64,000 nucleotides of DNA from Sipunculus nudus (lineage: Eukaryota; Annelida; Sipuncula; Golfingiida; Sipunculidae): the NCBI GenBank assembly GCA_026874595.1, contig CM049310.1, positions 17,582,058 to 17,646,057 of the forward strand, read 5' to 3'. Shown here in pieces: positions 49,008-62,575 of this stretch (within the stretch, counting starts at the first letter, position 1; each line of letters begins with the position of its first letter). The notes below the pieces were generated by a model, which saw only the letters and a program-made list of their open reading frames with translations, was not told the origin of the DNA and searched no databases. A program made the position numbers and the translations under genes.

Positions 49008-49195
49008 ACATGGCCGACTGTAACAGTAAAGTAATACAATCCACCAATATAGTTGTCAAAAGACAATGTCGGTTGTCGTTCATTTAAAGTCTTGATTGCC
49101 TTATGTGTCACGCGTTACCATTTGTGTGTGACGGGGCGTTGTGACATTATGTTCATGACCAAGTCCCATCATATTTGGTAAGGTCAAACGTTGGT
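49008..49195 (+). repeat. Dispersed repeat family R3, copy B
   Basis: Partner of 37139-37300: ACATGGCC, TGTGTCACG, GGGGCGTTGTGACA and ATCATATTTGGTAA occur in the same order. Confidence 0.65.
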
Positions 49196-50304
49196 TAAAT
49201 AATTATGCAAATATCTCACACAATATAAACATTTGGTATATGTATAACAGGATTATTTATATAAAATACTTTTTATCTCCATAAATTCATCTCCATATGA
49301 TGAAATGCATGGGAATATCAAAAGCGGTATCCAGTAAAATATGCATATCATGTAAGATAAATAGAAACAAGAAAAACCGAGCCTAGAGAGATAGAAAGAC
49401 AGACAGACAGACAGACAGACTGAGAGATATACCCAAAGTGAGATCTAGAAACATGTAAAAGAAATAGAAACAAGAGAAACAGAACCAGAGCTAAGAGAAC
49501 TCGAGACATCGAGAGACAGACAAAGACAGCGGTAGGGAGAGATTTGCAGATAGACAGTCAGAGACAAAAATTGAGTAAAAGACGGCTTGAACAAACAAAA
49601 CATGTTTTAGGAAAGTAATATTCAAGGAAATAACCACAAGCACACTATAAATACTTATTAACTAATACATAAGGAAAGTTCTAGTTCGTCTTTACGAGCT
49701 ACTCAAGTAGAATTTTAATCCGATAATAACCCTAGCAGTTTTCGGGGCTCAGCTTTATTAATGTCCTTGTGCCAGATGCCGGTGTTCAATCTTGGTGATC
49801 CATTCACGCTCAGGCCCAGCTATTATTTTAAGATAAGGTATTAATGGATTGCTACTATTCCCCCAATACAAAACATCTTTTAGAGATCTCTCAGAGAGGG
49901 ACAGTTTTCATTTGGCTGCTAGGTGTATGTTTATATATTTGTCTGGGTGTCGCAGCTTAAACGAGTGGAGCATAGAGAAAATTAATAATCACATAGTGAT
50001 TTTTTCCGGACAATAAATTTCTTTGATTTATTTCACTATGTCCACTAGCTATTATTTCCCAAAGACATTGATTTGAACTGAGTGTATTTAACAGGAAAGA
50101 AAGTAACGGTATCCTTATAAATGAGTAAAGACAACGAACATTGATAGATATGAGAGGAAGAGAATGGTGGAAGACTTGCACGGGTGACAAGGTATGTAAA
50201 ATGTTGAGGAAGCCACCAGAAAGAGAATGAGTAGAGAACAAAAGAACAGAATGAGAATGAAATAAACACACACATGAGAGATGTGTTTATATATTTGAGG
50301 GAGC

Positions 50305-50336
<32 letters not shown>

Positions 50337-50689
50337 GGACAGGGAAAAATACAAAAGCAGGGATGGCATGTGTATAAACGAAAATGAGACAGTCAAGGTT
50401 CTAAACAAAAATTTGTATTTCAATTTTAAAATCTTTAAAAGGTTCTAAACAATTGTATAGTAAACTTTTCTTATGTTCTTATTTACACATCAGTTCCTCT
50501 AACTTATTCTCTATTTTTCGTTAAACATTATGTTCATGGATAGATTTAGAAAATAATGAGCTCCTCGGTAACTGTTTAGAACATACCTTGTACTCCTGGG
50601 TATGTTCCTGTCACCAATCATAGCCAGCCATCAGAATGAAAAAGTAAATATTTTCAAGAATTGTTAAGCATTTTATGTATGTGAGCACC

Positions 50690-50732
<43 letters not shown>

Positions 50733-52464
50733 AGGCGGAATTGAATAAAATACACCAAGAGAGGAAAACTGTGTATATCCTGTGTATAAGGGTACCAAGA
50801 GAGACAGAGACAGACAGACGGACAGACAGACAGACAGAGAGTAGCTTCCCTATGTGATTCACAGACGCTCTTGTTAACACTGTTATTCCCTGCCTCTCCC
50901 TCTTGAAGTGCTTTTAAGGAAGGTTTCTCTACGGTTGCTATAAATGAATTTAGTAATTCGTCTCGAGGAAAGGCCGGCCTTCCTGAAGGTGTATTTTTCA
51001 TAGCATCCAGTCTTGGCTCGAGCAGGAATCTTGCCTGGCCTGTTCAGGTTGAAAGTCTTTCTTCCTGTAAATCGTAACCTCTGCTCTGAGTAAGCGGTAG
51101 TTCTTTATATCTTCAACATTATCGTGTTAAATGACTGGGATTTTGCTCGATGTGCAATACTCTCTACATAATTTAAATCTGGTTTGAAAATAACCTATAT
51201 TTACAAAGATTCAACATTATACTACAGGTTAGCATTTTAACGCTCCATTCAGGCAACTGCCGCATAACATAACCTAAATAATCTCAATGTGATATGCAGG
51301 ATTGAATGTAAATTTATTACATTATGAAGAAACTTTAACTGGATACAAAATTATCCAGAAATCACTGTTACAAAATGAATTGCCCCATTCCCTATAATGT
51401 GATTGAGGCCCCCCCCCCCTCCAACAAAACAATGAACATGCATCTATGGGCCAGGATATGTGGTCCCTCCGCATAACCTTTTTTTTGTAATTTAGAAGTA
51501 AGCGCCATCTCCAGATATCTCAGCATCAAACTAAAACGTTTTTATGATAAAAAACTTTTGGCAGGATATAAATAAATAATAGGAGGTTAACAAATGTCCA
51601 AGGTTACGGACTTTGAAGTCTCCATATTTCAATCAAAACGACAAAAACATTAGTCACGTCTGATCGTCAGAGACCCAGTTGTTGTCACGTAAGAAAATAA
51701 CAAAAATTTATTAAATGTATAAATTGATAATGATAAGCAGGGAAGTGGAACATGGGCTAGCAACCTGGGGGTCATTTCAAAGCTATATATGTGCCGGCGA
51801 AATAATACTAGGTTTGATCAAACAGTTTGTGTTAAATGGTGTTCTTAAAGTTATTATGGATAAGTCAAATAAATGCAAATTGGGAGTTTCCCGAGGTATG
51901 TATCAGTTTTAACTATTATGGTTACAAACTCTATATCACTACTAAACCTAGATTACTGGCGTTTATATAGAGTTCGAGAAACAGCCCTTTGCCACAAGTA
52001 ATACATGATAAGGTGACAGAAACACACCAGCCTGAAAGTTTAATTCTTTATATGATTTATAGAATAACTGACGGTGGTCACTCTCCAACTTTCTCATGGA
52101 ACGTCCACGCCTAGGATAATCATGTTTTGGGGTCTTAAACTTTTATTAATAATTAAAGGGGGCCGGCCGGGTCCTTAAGGATATATTTTCCATAAGTCCT
52201 TACAAATCCTTAGAAATTTAACATTATATTTCAAGGGCTATCCCAACGCCTTCTATCGGAAACGACACTGGGGCTTTAGAGATCTAGCTGTAGTACACTG
52301 TTTTACCACTGTGGGACGGCACTTTATTGGTGCCAAGCTGCCATCTTTTTAACTGGACACATTAAAATGTTTACGATAAATCTATAAAAAGCCAGAGATA
52401 TGCGCCTTTTATATGAACATTCTGAAATAAAATGATTTCCCTTAGTGTACTCTGATAAAACTTG

Positions 52465-52465
<1 letters not shown>
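49196..52465. other. Non-coding DNA with GA, GACA and poly-C simple repeats
   Basis: (GACA)n at about 49401-49423 in a purine-rich region to 49570; (GA)n at 50306-50331 and 50692-50729; (GACA)n at about 50804-50839; a C run at about 51410-51419. Frames of 76-115 codons over these are repeat translations. No gene is supported. Confidence 0.6.

Positions 52466-52511
<46 letters not shown>
52466..52511. repeat. (AT)n microsatellite
   Basis: About 46 bases of AT with one GT interruption. Confidence 0.95.
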
Positions 52512-52512
<1 letters not shown>

Positions 52513-52869
52513 TCATACGATTCTGGCCTGAATGAAGGGAAGCCAACATTTTCCGTACTGTCAGTTCTAAAGAAGTATTTAGATAAAATGTATTTGGCAG
52601 AACTGGTAGAGCCAACCAGAGCAAACCAAACCATTCAGTACAACCACAAAGGCTCTGTGACTCCCGGTCATGAGTATAATTAGGATTCTCTGACCTGTTT
52701 TTTTTTAAGTGTATAAGAAACTCGACCAATATCAACTCGGACCACAAGAGAACTCAGTCTATGTCAACCATGACAACCCCTCCTGTACAGACAAGGTCGA
52801 AACCCTGTTGACGTCTCCAAACGCGAGAGAATAAATTAGTAGTAAGGAAACGGGAGCATTCATCTTAAT

Positions 52870-53160
52870 TTTTTTTATCAATTACCTTCGGTGGGAGGAT
52901 ATGATTTTCATATGCGTTTTGTCACAACATAACTCACGCAATCATGAATGGAATCTCATGAAATTTGCAGGGCATTTCGGGAATGCGCAAATAACGAATC
53001 GATTCGATTTCGGTGTGGATCCGGCACATGATCAAGATTCAGGAAAGTCATAAAGGAAAATTCACAAATGTAGAGTCTCATATGTACGAATGGACCGAAT
53101 GGGTGAATATGGGACGAAAAGGTGAATACAAACATGGGTAGGGGAGCATCCAACACTGCC
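52870..53160 (+). repeat. Dispersed repeat family R2, copy A
   Basis: Similar to the reverse complement of 62280-62575. Shared: ATAACTCAC, ATCAT(G/T)AA, GGGCATTTCGGGAATG, GGTGTGGATCC, CATGATC, TCAGGAA(A/C)GTCAT, and AGCATCC(A/C)ACA at the right end. About 290 bases. No open frame is shared by the copies. Class unknown. Confidence 0.75.
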
Positions 53161-56100
53161 CAGACTCGGACTCACAAGAGTACGCCTCTGCTGTTTAGGG
53201 TTTATGGGTGTCACGTCATGACCCCCACAATGCACCTCGGCTTCTACCTACACCAGCGGCGAAGGTGGTGAAGCAACTTAGATGTGAAGGGTGTAATGTA
53301 GTCTGTTCAAATATTTTGGACTTTTATTGTTTCAAGCAAATAACATAAACATAGGTGCTGTTGTGGTACCCATCAAGAAGAGACCCCCCCCCCCCCCACA
53401 CACACACACATGCAGATTTCTAGTTTTTGCTTATATTATTTAAATTTATTGACCGAGTATATAAATTATCCGGGGTCCATGAGGATTAATAACCTTGTCC
53501 TTGGGGAGGGGGGGGGGAGCTCTCCGGGGATATGCGTTCTTTGTCCGTTCTCTTGTTATAAAGGTACAACAATCGTTACGGAAAAAGACTCTATGTGCAC
53601 GAACTATATTTATCAGATTCGGTTGCATAAAAACTCCGCACAATCGGAAAACGGAATATTTCTAATATTGATCAAGATATAACTATAATGTTGTTAACGG
53701 ATGTTGTTAAATTGACTCGATGGTTATTGTCATTTGTTTATTAGTCGTAAATAGCTAAGTGAAACTGCAGCCATTAGGAGAGGAACCCTAATTGTAATAA
53801 TAAACCATCTGATACGTCCGGTTACGCATTTATTAGCCAAATTAACATCTATAGCAAACATGAATTCCTGTATATAATTACATGAAGAATAACGACGTGT
53901 AAGGGTCAGGTCTCTTGGCCCGCACCAGATCTTATGTAACATGGAATGTTATTGAGAGGGCCGTTTATACGAAATATCCCTCTAAATTCGATAACTTATC
54001 GGTGTAGTTGCAGGCTCTTACAGACTCATTAACTTGTCTCATTTGTGTATTCTGTTCAGGCGATCCAAAGCGTACCTCATGTAATGAAATTGAAATATTG
54101 ATATCGAGTGCTTATCTCTACGATATCAAAGAAACTCAAGTAACATTTTGGTACGTGAGGTTTATTTTCGGGTTAATTTTAAAGCTATTTCTGCCACGGT
54201 AAACACTTTACATTGTTTGAGGCGAAAACGTAGCATGTGACAGATGTAAGGCATTTGTTTCTTACAGTTGATATATTTTTTACACATGTCGTAAATTTTT
54301 TTTTTTAATTATTGTCATAGCTGCATTTTTTTGCCTTGAAAAGTCTTTAATTCCCCAACCTTTCTTATCTTTCTAAACTTGTTAGAATATTCTTATCAAT
54401 GTATGAAGAATACTTAAATCTTATTAACAGGTCTATCGGAACATCCTTCCCTCAGAGAGAGAGAGAGAGAGTGGTTGGTTCCTATCCGGTTTTTTAAAGA
54501 TAATAAGTGTACATGTTATTGTTATACAGGTCTGATATCTATAAATAAAATAATTTTACTTTTATATTGTTCGTATATTGATGAGACATTTCGGTCATAT
54601 CAGAATATAATAACACTCTTGCCTATATATCTATAGCGAGATTGTTAAAACACAAATACATGTATACACATATATTTTTTATTATTCTGTGTGTACGCTT
54701 ATAGCTTAAATGGAAATGGATATTTCATCACTACTTCAAACCAAAGCTGGTTTTGTCCTTGATATTATTACCTTGCCATGGAGGTTATGTTCTAACCGCT
54801 CTCTGTTTGGTGACTTTTTTGTTTGTTAGTTAGTTCACACTGAAACTTCTGGATCGAGAAAGGCAGGATACTGGCCAGGGAGGCAAACATTGAATTTGGA
54901 ATGGATAAAGATAAAGGAGGTGATCGAGTAAAAGGAGGAGATGTGCGCTCTACAGAGCGTCATCTTGTTTAAAAATGATTAAAGGTAGAACTGGGTGGAG
55001 CATTTTTCATGCACCCTCTGCACGAGGTTGAATTGGATAGCACAAGATACAGAAGGAACTGTTCTGGACATAACAACTCATCAGGAATTCGATAACCCGT
55101 TTTATATGCAACATGTCATTTGTCCATCCACAGTATTTTTTCTAAGAGGGGATAGTATTAAGGAGGCACCGCTGGGCTTTTTTGTCTTTCTCCAGTGAAA
55201 TAACAGAGACAGTGGGACGGGAGACGTCGATGCTGGGGTCAATCACATGTAACTCCGTAGAATAATCGGCACTCCGGCGGCTCTGACGAGCCTTTGACAA
55301 ATGACACGAGACACCAAGGTATCTTTTGTCCAGTTAGCGATGTAGAAATGAGGTCCTGTGCCCCATGCCATGTAATCTGACCACTCGCTGCCCCAGACGG
55401 GCTTCAAAGCACCACCCGCTGAAAGTTGTATTGGAAGTTTGTCTCCTAGAGGACGGCCCAACGGGGCGTGTGGGGACAACTTAAATCAAAGCAGGCCACA
55501 GGTTTCACCACCGCCACTCAATTGATATACCCATTGTTTTATTTTGAAAAAAAGCTTTGCCCCATATTTTTTATTCAGTTCAGTTGTTTTTTTTATATAT
55601 ACAAAAATAGCTTTTACCCTTGTAGAGTTGAAGGCCTTCGTTGTTAAATTGTTCAATTAAAGTAAAAAATATGTAAATAATTGAGAGATGTAAATAATTG
55701 GATGTTAATATGAAATATCTAAATAGTTCATATCTCTCATAAAATAGGAAAAGTGTGAACAATTATTTTAAAGCTTTTTAGGTATAAAATTCAGACAGGT
55801 TTTCTTTTGTAAAATGCAAACATAGATTATAGTAACCTATTCGAAAAACCGTTTAAATCTAAGTTAGGCCTGTTAAACGCAATACGTAAGAATGTCGCAC
55901 TTTTAGTTCAATTTAATCCTTTGTAAAATATCTTAAATGCATATGAAACTATAAATATACATTCAGAATGATTAAAATTAGATTTTACTATATTATTATT
56001 GCTCTTAAATTACCATATAATGAAACGGAATTCTAAGAATAACCCGGTAAATATTTTTGTGAACGGTGTATAAAAATATAAAGATACATGATAACGACAC

Positions 56101-59100
56101 AATTTCCTACTTTTGGTTCATTTTGATAAATTATATATTATATATTAAATCGAAAAGAATGACAATATGGCATGTATACAGGGGACGGTTAACAATAAAA
56201 ATATGTCAGAGCTATATATGAACTCGGTATTTAAATATAGGTTACCGTCTTTTGTTGTGGAGCAGACGATATCCGGCTTGAACCGGATACATCCATTTCA
56301 TACTTTCTAAACCATTTGTCTCAGACTCTGCTAGCTTAATATATATGTTACGTTTGCTTCATAGGGTGTGGCAATTTCAGGAAAATCTCGGTTGTCGCGG
56401 TCCCTGGTCAGTAACCAGGAACTTTTATTGTCCTAGTTTCTCATGGAGTCATTTGTCGTGCTGCATGATGGTATATAGTGAGTGGGTCGGTGAGAAACAC
56501 AGAGCTGTGTAAATGTAATCCCTTATGCTGGATTGAATCCTATTATAACCGCCAGTTTGCTCAAATAACTCAGCCAGAAATTCAGCTACCAATCTTAGGG
56601 TCTACCTGTATGAATTTATTTTTTACCAGACCTCCCACAATATATTCGGACCCTTCATTTTTTAATTATGATAGAGGACTGCAGATAGAGTGCTACAGAT
56701 TGAGCTAGATCACCTGATCCTTGTTTCCTAAGAGGTCAGTCTCTTTCTTTTGACTATTTTCTTTGTTAATTTAAGTCCAGAGACACTGATACGAAATATT
56801 GAGTCGGTAAACAGAGAGATACTCATTAAAAGAATTAGTCGTATATTTTAAATTGAGGTCGTTGAATTTGATAATGTTATTTAAGGGAAAAGGGCACGCT
56901 ATGAACAGATATGATAGCTATTTAAAGACTACTGTACTAGGGTCCTGCACAACCTCCCCACATGAATATACAATATATAAAGAACGGGATGATTTCAGAG
57001 AAAATATGAAAACAAGAAAAATACAGAAACTAAAGAACAAACCCATGCACATGAAGAAAATAAGTATGTTCAAACATATATGACAAATTAATTTGTTTCC
57101 TTATTTTTCATGTATTGACGATTTTAACCATTTTTTTTTTATTTTACTGACAATTGTTGTAGTTAATCGTGTTCCGTCATTTTTATACACCCCTCCGGTT
57201 TATAACGAACATTAGAATCAGCTCAAAATCAATTAATATCACTGCAAAGACTTCTCACAACTAAGCCTCGCACACCTGATCAGAACGAGATTGATGAGCT
57301 TTAGGGGATGCCGCAAATGTAAATGTATTTATGTGAGGATTACTTTTCAACTTGAAACACGTGAAAAGTGAACCCAATAACGGCAGAAAAGTTCTGAATC
57401 CTGAAGGAAATGCATAAATAAATGCATGAATCGGTAGTTAAATTTTTGCCACAGCAAAGGCAGCATGTATGTCTTGTAGAGTAAAATCACTGGCAACGAA
57501 AAAATAAAATGTGATCCAGAATTGTAATCTAGGCCTTTTGTATTGGAACAAGCCAAGGAGGCCGAGAAGTTTGTCGAGCAGGAACAGCTAAACTCTAAAG
57601 ATGTTCAACTTCTTAGAAAAGGTACCCGTTTAGAGAAAGAGAGAATACTCAAACATTGATTTTTCAATTATATATTGTGACATTGCTGTCCAGTGCTTTG
57701 GTTGGGGCACACCAAGCGGACAGAAACAAGAACAAGGCAGGATTGAGTTTGACAATCGGCGACATGTTGACACCACAGGACGCTCTGAAGCATGGTCTCT
57801 CGGGTTCTCCAGAAACCCCCACTTGTCATTGGTTCTGCCCACCTCTTCATTCTTTTTATTATTTTCTCTTAGCACAGTGTTTTGTAAAGGACTTACCCGA
57901 GCATCTTTTTCGTTTTGGGTGACATGCTATAAATGATCAGAACAATTCATTTAGCGAGAGCAGAAACTTGTACAATACCGCCTCATGGCTTCGACACTCC
58001 GTACTAACCCTATAACCCCAACCACAAACTCTCGTGTATCACAATTTATTAATGTTTTGTAATACGGGCTTCACCATGGTTTGCGAAATCTCACTAAAAC
58101 ATGACAAATGCCACCACCACATTTTCATGGTAGAATCTCCTCTTGTGTCTTTTGCTAACTATAATGAAGGAATATATATATATTACCCACAATCATATAA
58201 CTGTTACATCAATTGACATCACAGCGTTATTTTCATCGTGTCCATAGCAATTTCTGAATATTCAAATGTTCGGGGTCATATTCTACACAAACCGAAAGGA
58301 TAGTTTAATATATTCTGGGAGATAGTTATATTTATATATATTTATTATTTATATTCTTATCACATTCATGCACATGGGATATAATTTAAGTTGAATAAAT
58401 AAATGATTGCTTTTATGCCTATCTTAATTTTGCTCGTATGTTTATACGTAATATGAATACCTTAGGTTTGTTAAATATTTGTCATAATGATATTGCATTA
58501 TTGAGTGTTTGTTTCTCCTTGAGGGGCCCGCACGAAAGAGAAAACGCCTTCTTCCTGTTTTATTTATAAATAAGACCAATGTATAGTATTTATATAAATG
58601 GGCACACGAGCGCAGACGCTTGGGCTAAACGGCGAATATGTTGACTTATCCTGATGATGTAATACAAAGATCAAAAGGATATTCAATCTGGAAAAGTAGA
58701 GCTTTCTAGGAAACGACAGTATTGTAATCTTAATATATGTTTATTGTGGTTTATATTACAAACTTCTTAAATTAATGTTGATAATATCTCAATGCGTTGG
58801 TGTTTGTTTCGGTCAGCTGCCTGCTGTTGTAAATTTCTTTCAGGTGTCATTTAAATTTTGTGTAAGGATTAACCATACCAGCAAATATGACGGCAAATTG
58901 CCAGCACAACAGGCAGAACTCAACGGGTTTGTACAAAAACCAAATCCAATAAGAATACAAATTGTGTCAATTTTGATCACCAGAAAGTTATATTAATGTT
59001 TGAAATTGATAACCCCCGCTCACAGCGACTGTACAGTAATATGTAATGCAATAAGCTCAGCCTGGGGGGTTCTCCAACTTCTGATCCCCACAGGATACAG

Positions 59101-59610
59101 TGACGTCAACGAACGTGACTAATTTTGGCCAGATTTGTTCCCCTATAAAGCCAATTCTACGTCAGCATTACTGGCACTCTATCGTAATAAAATGACAGTA
59201 TTGGATACTCAATGAAAAGCAATGACAAGATAAATTTCTCGGCAATAGTTTCATCAACGGCACATTTAGGCAAGGGCGAGGAACGGCAAAATATAGGCGC
59301 CGTTATATTTATTCATCGTGTGCCAGTGGACGGTATAAATGATCATAGGTTAAATACAATATTGATTTTACCATATCTTTAACGCTTAATTTAGCTTATT
59401 CATGAGGTTAGTATTGTATCACTTTTATAATGATTAAATTGGTTAAAATGATATTGATATTATATTGATTAAAACTATCTAATTGCCTGTATATGAAATT
59501 GGTTCTTTCATTAGCATACGTTATTCGCACACTTTTTATCACAAGTTAAAAACGTGTATTTGATTTTTTTTCGGTTTTCCGGGGGTGGAAAAGTGGTTGG
59601 TACAGAATAA

Positions 59611-59613
<3 letters not shown>
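53161..59613. other. Non-coding DNA
   Basis: C run then CA repeats at about 53386-53409, G run near 53504-53518, short GA run near 54455-54471. Balanced blocks at about 55200-55500, 57670-57840 and 59000-59340; the last holds TGACGTCA at 59101-59108. All open frames are under 92 codons with no recognisable family. Confidence 0.45.

Positions 59614-59667
<54 letters not shown>
59614..59667. repeat. (AT)n microsatellite
   Basis: About 54 bases of AT. Confidence 0.95.
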
Positions 59668-59668
<1 letters not shown>

Positions 59669-60136
59669 TTTTTTATTTATTTCCAGGGAAAACGAGTTTT
59701 AGAGTATTGTGGGCGAAGTTTTATGAAAATTGAAGGATGGATTCGTTATCTGAATTGCATTGTTGATTTATTTGACAGAGATAAACATCATAATTCTACA
59801 AGCCTAGTTCAGTTAAATTCAAATATGTCAAGAGTGGCAACGGAAAACAAATATTTATTAGATGGTCCATGGTCTGGAGTTGTGTGAGAGAGAAAGCGGA
59901 TACCTTTATGTGGAGAGCTAAATGCTTTTAAATAATATCCAGTTTTCAGTTTTCCTTTGTTCAGAGCTAGAAAAACCCCGTCGAGCTTGGGTTTGGAGCG
60001 AACCACCGAGGCTTTGTTGAAACTTGACAAATATTTTATGTTTAAATTGTGTGGCTTAATTTATTTGATAGTGTCTCCGGCCAAGAAAGCCCCGGGGCCA
60101 ATATATCGCGTATATATTTTTCAATTATGTAATTAT

Positions 60137-60138
<2 letters not shown>
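59668..60138. other. Non-coding DNA
   Basis: Nothing recognised between two AT tracts. Confidence 0.5.
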
Positions 60139-60207
<69 letters not shown>

Positions 60208-60289
60208 TTTTTATTACAATAAAATATGTTAATGCATAATCAGTCATTATGATTATTATCATTATGATTATGATTATTATTATTATTTG
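60139..60289. repeat. (AT)n then (ATT)n-like tract
   Basis: (AT)n at 60139-60203 and imperfect GATTATTATCATT units at about 60246-60289. Confidence 0.9.
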
Positions 60290-61172
60290 TTAACACTTTC
60301 ATAATCATATATGGATGTTGATATAGATATTTTTGTGAAATTGTTTTCTTTTCAAGAAAAATGTAGAATGTCTGGTATTTTTAGGGGAGGAGTTCTTTTG
60401 CTAATATAGTGGTCCACGAGGAAATATCACTTAAACAAGCAACTGGACTGTAATGACATAATAACAGTCACAGATTTATGAGAAAATCCCACGGAGGCGT
60501 CTATTTCCTTGAATGGCTTAAGCTAAATGTCTGCCGTCCTATTTATCCCTAATCCTTTAAAAGTGTTAAACCGAGGCAATTAAGTAAATTGAAATCCTAA
60601 TGTATTGGTTTTCTCAAAACAAGAACCAAAATAATACTATTTAAATCCAGAAATCGATTGAATAAGAATGTCAATTAAGAATCTTTTATTTAAGTTTTTA
60701 TTCATATTAATTGACAATTTGTAATGCAGTTAATAGCATCAATATTGACAATGGAAGCTTATTAAGAGCTTCAGCAGTATCAATACTGGCCGTAATTAAA
60801 AAGAGAAATAATATGGAACAGTTTTAATGTAGTTGTGTCAGAATATATTCCCGAAGATGTGTGCCTGTATGACCAAATAAAATGAATTGTATAATAAACC
60901 TAAATTCGTACTTTCTCGTCCATAATAAACGGTGAACATAAGGTTTAATTATAGAATTTTACGAAAGCTACAAACATCTCACTTGACAATTAATAGGAGT
61001 CGACTTGCGCGGGTATTGAAGTCGACAGGTAAGGGTTCGAAATTGATAGAAGCTAGTCAGATAATCGATTGTCAGACAAACGTCTATAACTTCAGTTTAG
61101 TATGGTAAATTGTAGAAGATCTACGTTTTCACATGTCAGGCTTGCGCCACAAGGTAAGCAATCTCTATCTCT
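60290..61172. other. Non-coding DNA
   Basis: AT-rich, no supported feature. Confidence 0.5.
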
Positions 61173-61190
61173 CCCCCCCCCCCCCCCCAC

Positions 61191-61248
<58 letters not shown>
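61173..61248. repeat. Poly-C, (CT)n and (AT)n compound tract
   Basis: C run at 61173-61188, CT to about 61224, AT to 61248. Confidence 0.95.
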
Positions 61249-62279
61249 GAGACTCAGTATTAACACGACGGCACCATAATGACAAATCCTGCACGAAAGA
61301 CTGGAAGAGCATTTAGACCAGGTGGACAACAAGGTGTTGATATTTTTTTTAAATGAAAAGTCGCATTCCGACATCTGAGTCTCTAGATGGCAATAAAAAC
61401 GTTCGATTCGTCACTTTAATTTAGCTTTTAGTTCAGTTATAATTTATATTTAAACACTTTTAGACCGAATAAGAGTATATAACATTCAAGAAGGATTTTT
61501 AACTGGATTGCTGACAATTTTAAGTGTATTTATTTTCATAATATACATGATTTTATTTAAATGTTCCGGTATCAGAGGAGGTACTTCGTAGAGACAATGT
61601 TATAAGTAAAGCATCCACTCTAATCAGCTGATTCTTTAAATATTTGTGTTAACGCACTCTTGTTCTCTGTTGGATGATTACCTAATGCTCACATCCTTTT
61701 TCTCCAATATATACTAGTTTATATTTCTGCTATCGTTTCCGGGGCGCTTATGTATTTCATAACCCCTTCCTTAGTTATTTATTTCCTAATCTCTTCTTTG
61801 ATAAGAATTACCAGAACCTTTATATACGGAAATTTAACACCCTTTCCACTCTGTTTATTTTTCATAACATACTGCACTTTTAACGATTAATTGCTACATT
61901 TTTTTGTTAATTAATTTCTTTAAATTTCATTAATTTTCTTTTCTTTACTTTTTTTTATCAAAGCGACACCGTTAATCCAGGGAGGCAAAACACCATTTGA
62001 CGCAGTCGGGTTTTCTTGTCAGATTAAAAGGACAATGACTAAGCAAGCAGTTAATTAAAGCCATAGGTCAATGAGATACGATTGAAGCATGGGCAAATGC
62101 GACGCAAAGATAAAAATAGAAAAAAAATCATGACTTGAAATATTTAGGCGTATATTATTTCCGGGAACTTTGCTAGGAATCTTTGGTTCGCGTTCATCAC
62201 ATGTATTAAAAACATTCATATGAAAGCTATATTTATAATTAGAAATCTGCATTATAAGGAATGCATGCCTCCGCCAAAT
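61249..62279. other. AT-rich non-coding DNA
   Basis: Nothing recognised. Confidence 0.5.
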
Positions 62280-62575
62280 GTGGATCCCCATTGTGGGATG
62301 CTTCCAAAACCGTGTTTACCTTTGCTTATTCGGCCCAAGTTCATTCTTCATTAGTGAATGTACATTTGGGACCTTTCCTTGATGACGTTCCTGAGTCCGG
62401 ATCATGCGCTGGATCCACACCATAAAGCTAATAGATTCATTATTGGACATTCCCGAAATGCCCTAACATTTTATGGGATTCGGTTAATGATAGTGTGAGT
62501 TATTGTGTGAACAGACACACAAAACACACACGAATAGGGATGAACGCACATCCTCCTGTAATCAATGCTGAGGAT
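62280..62575 (-). repeat. Dispersed repeat family R2, copy B
   Basis: Inverted partner of 52870-53160; anchors are listed there. The innermost GGGCATTTCGGGAATG block lies at about 62450-62465 in reverse. Confidence 0.75.

Noticed and set aside
49401-49423. CRISPR-like or regularly spaced repeat
   Set aside because: It is a plain (GACA)n microsatellite; no spacer-repeat alternation exists anywhere in the window, and the DNA is animal.
52956-53156. 66-codon minus-strand frame in repeat R2
   Set aside because: The frame is not preserved in the second R2 copy at 62280-62575.
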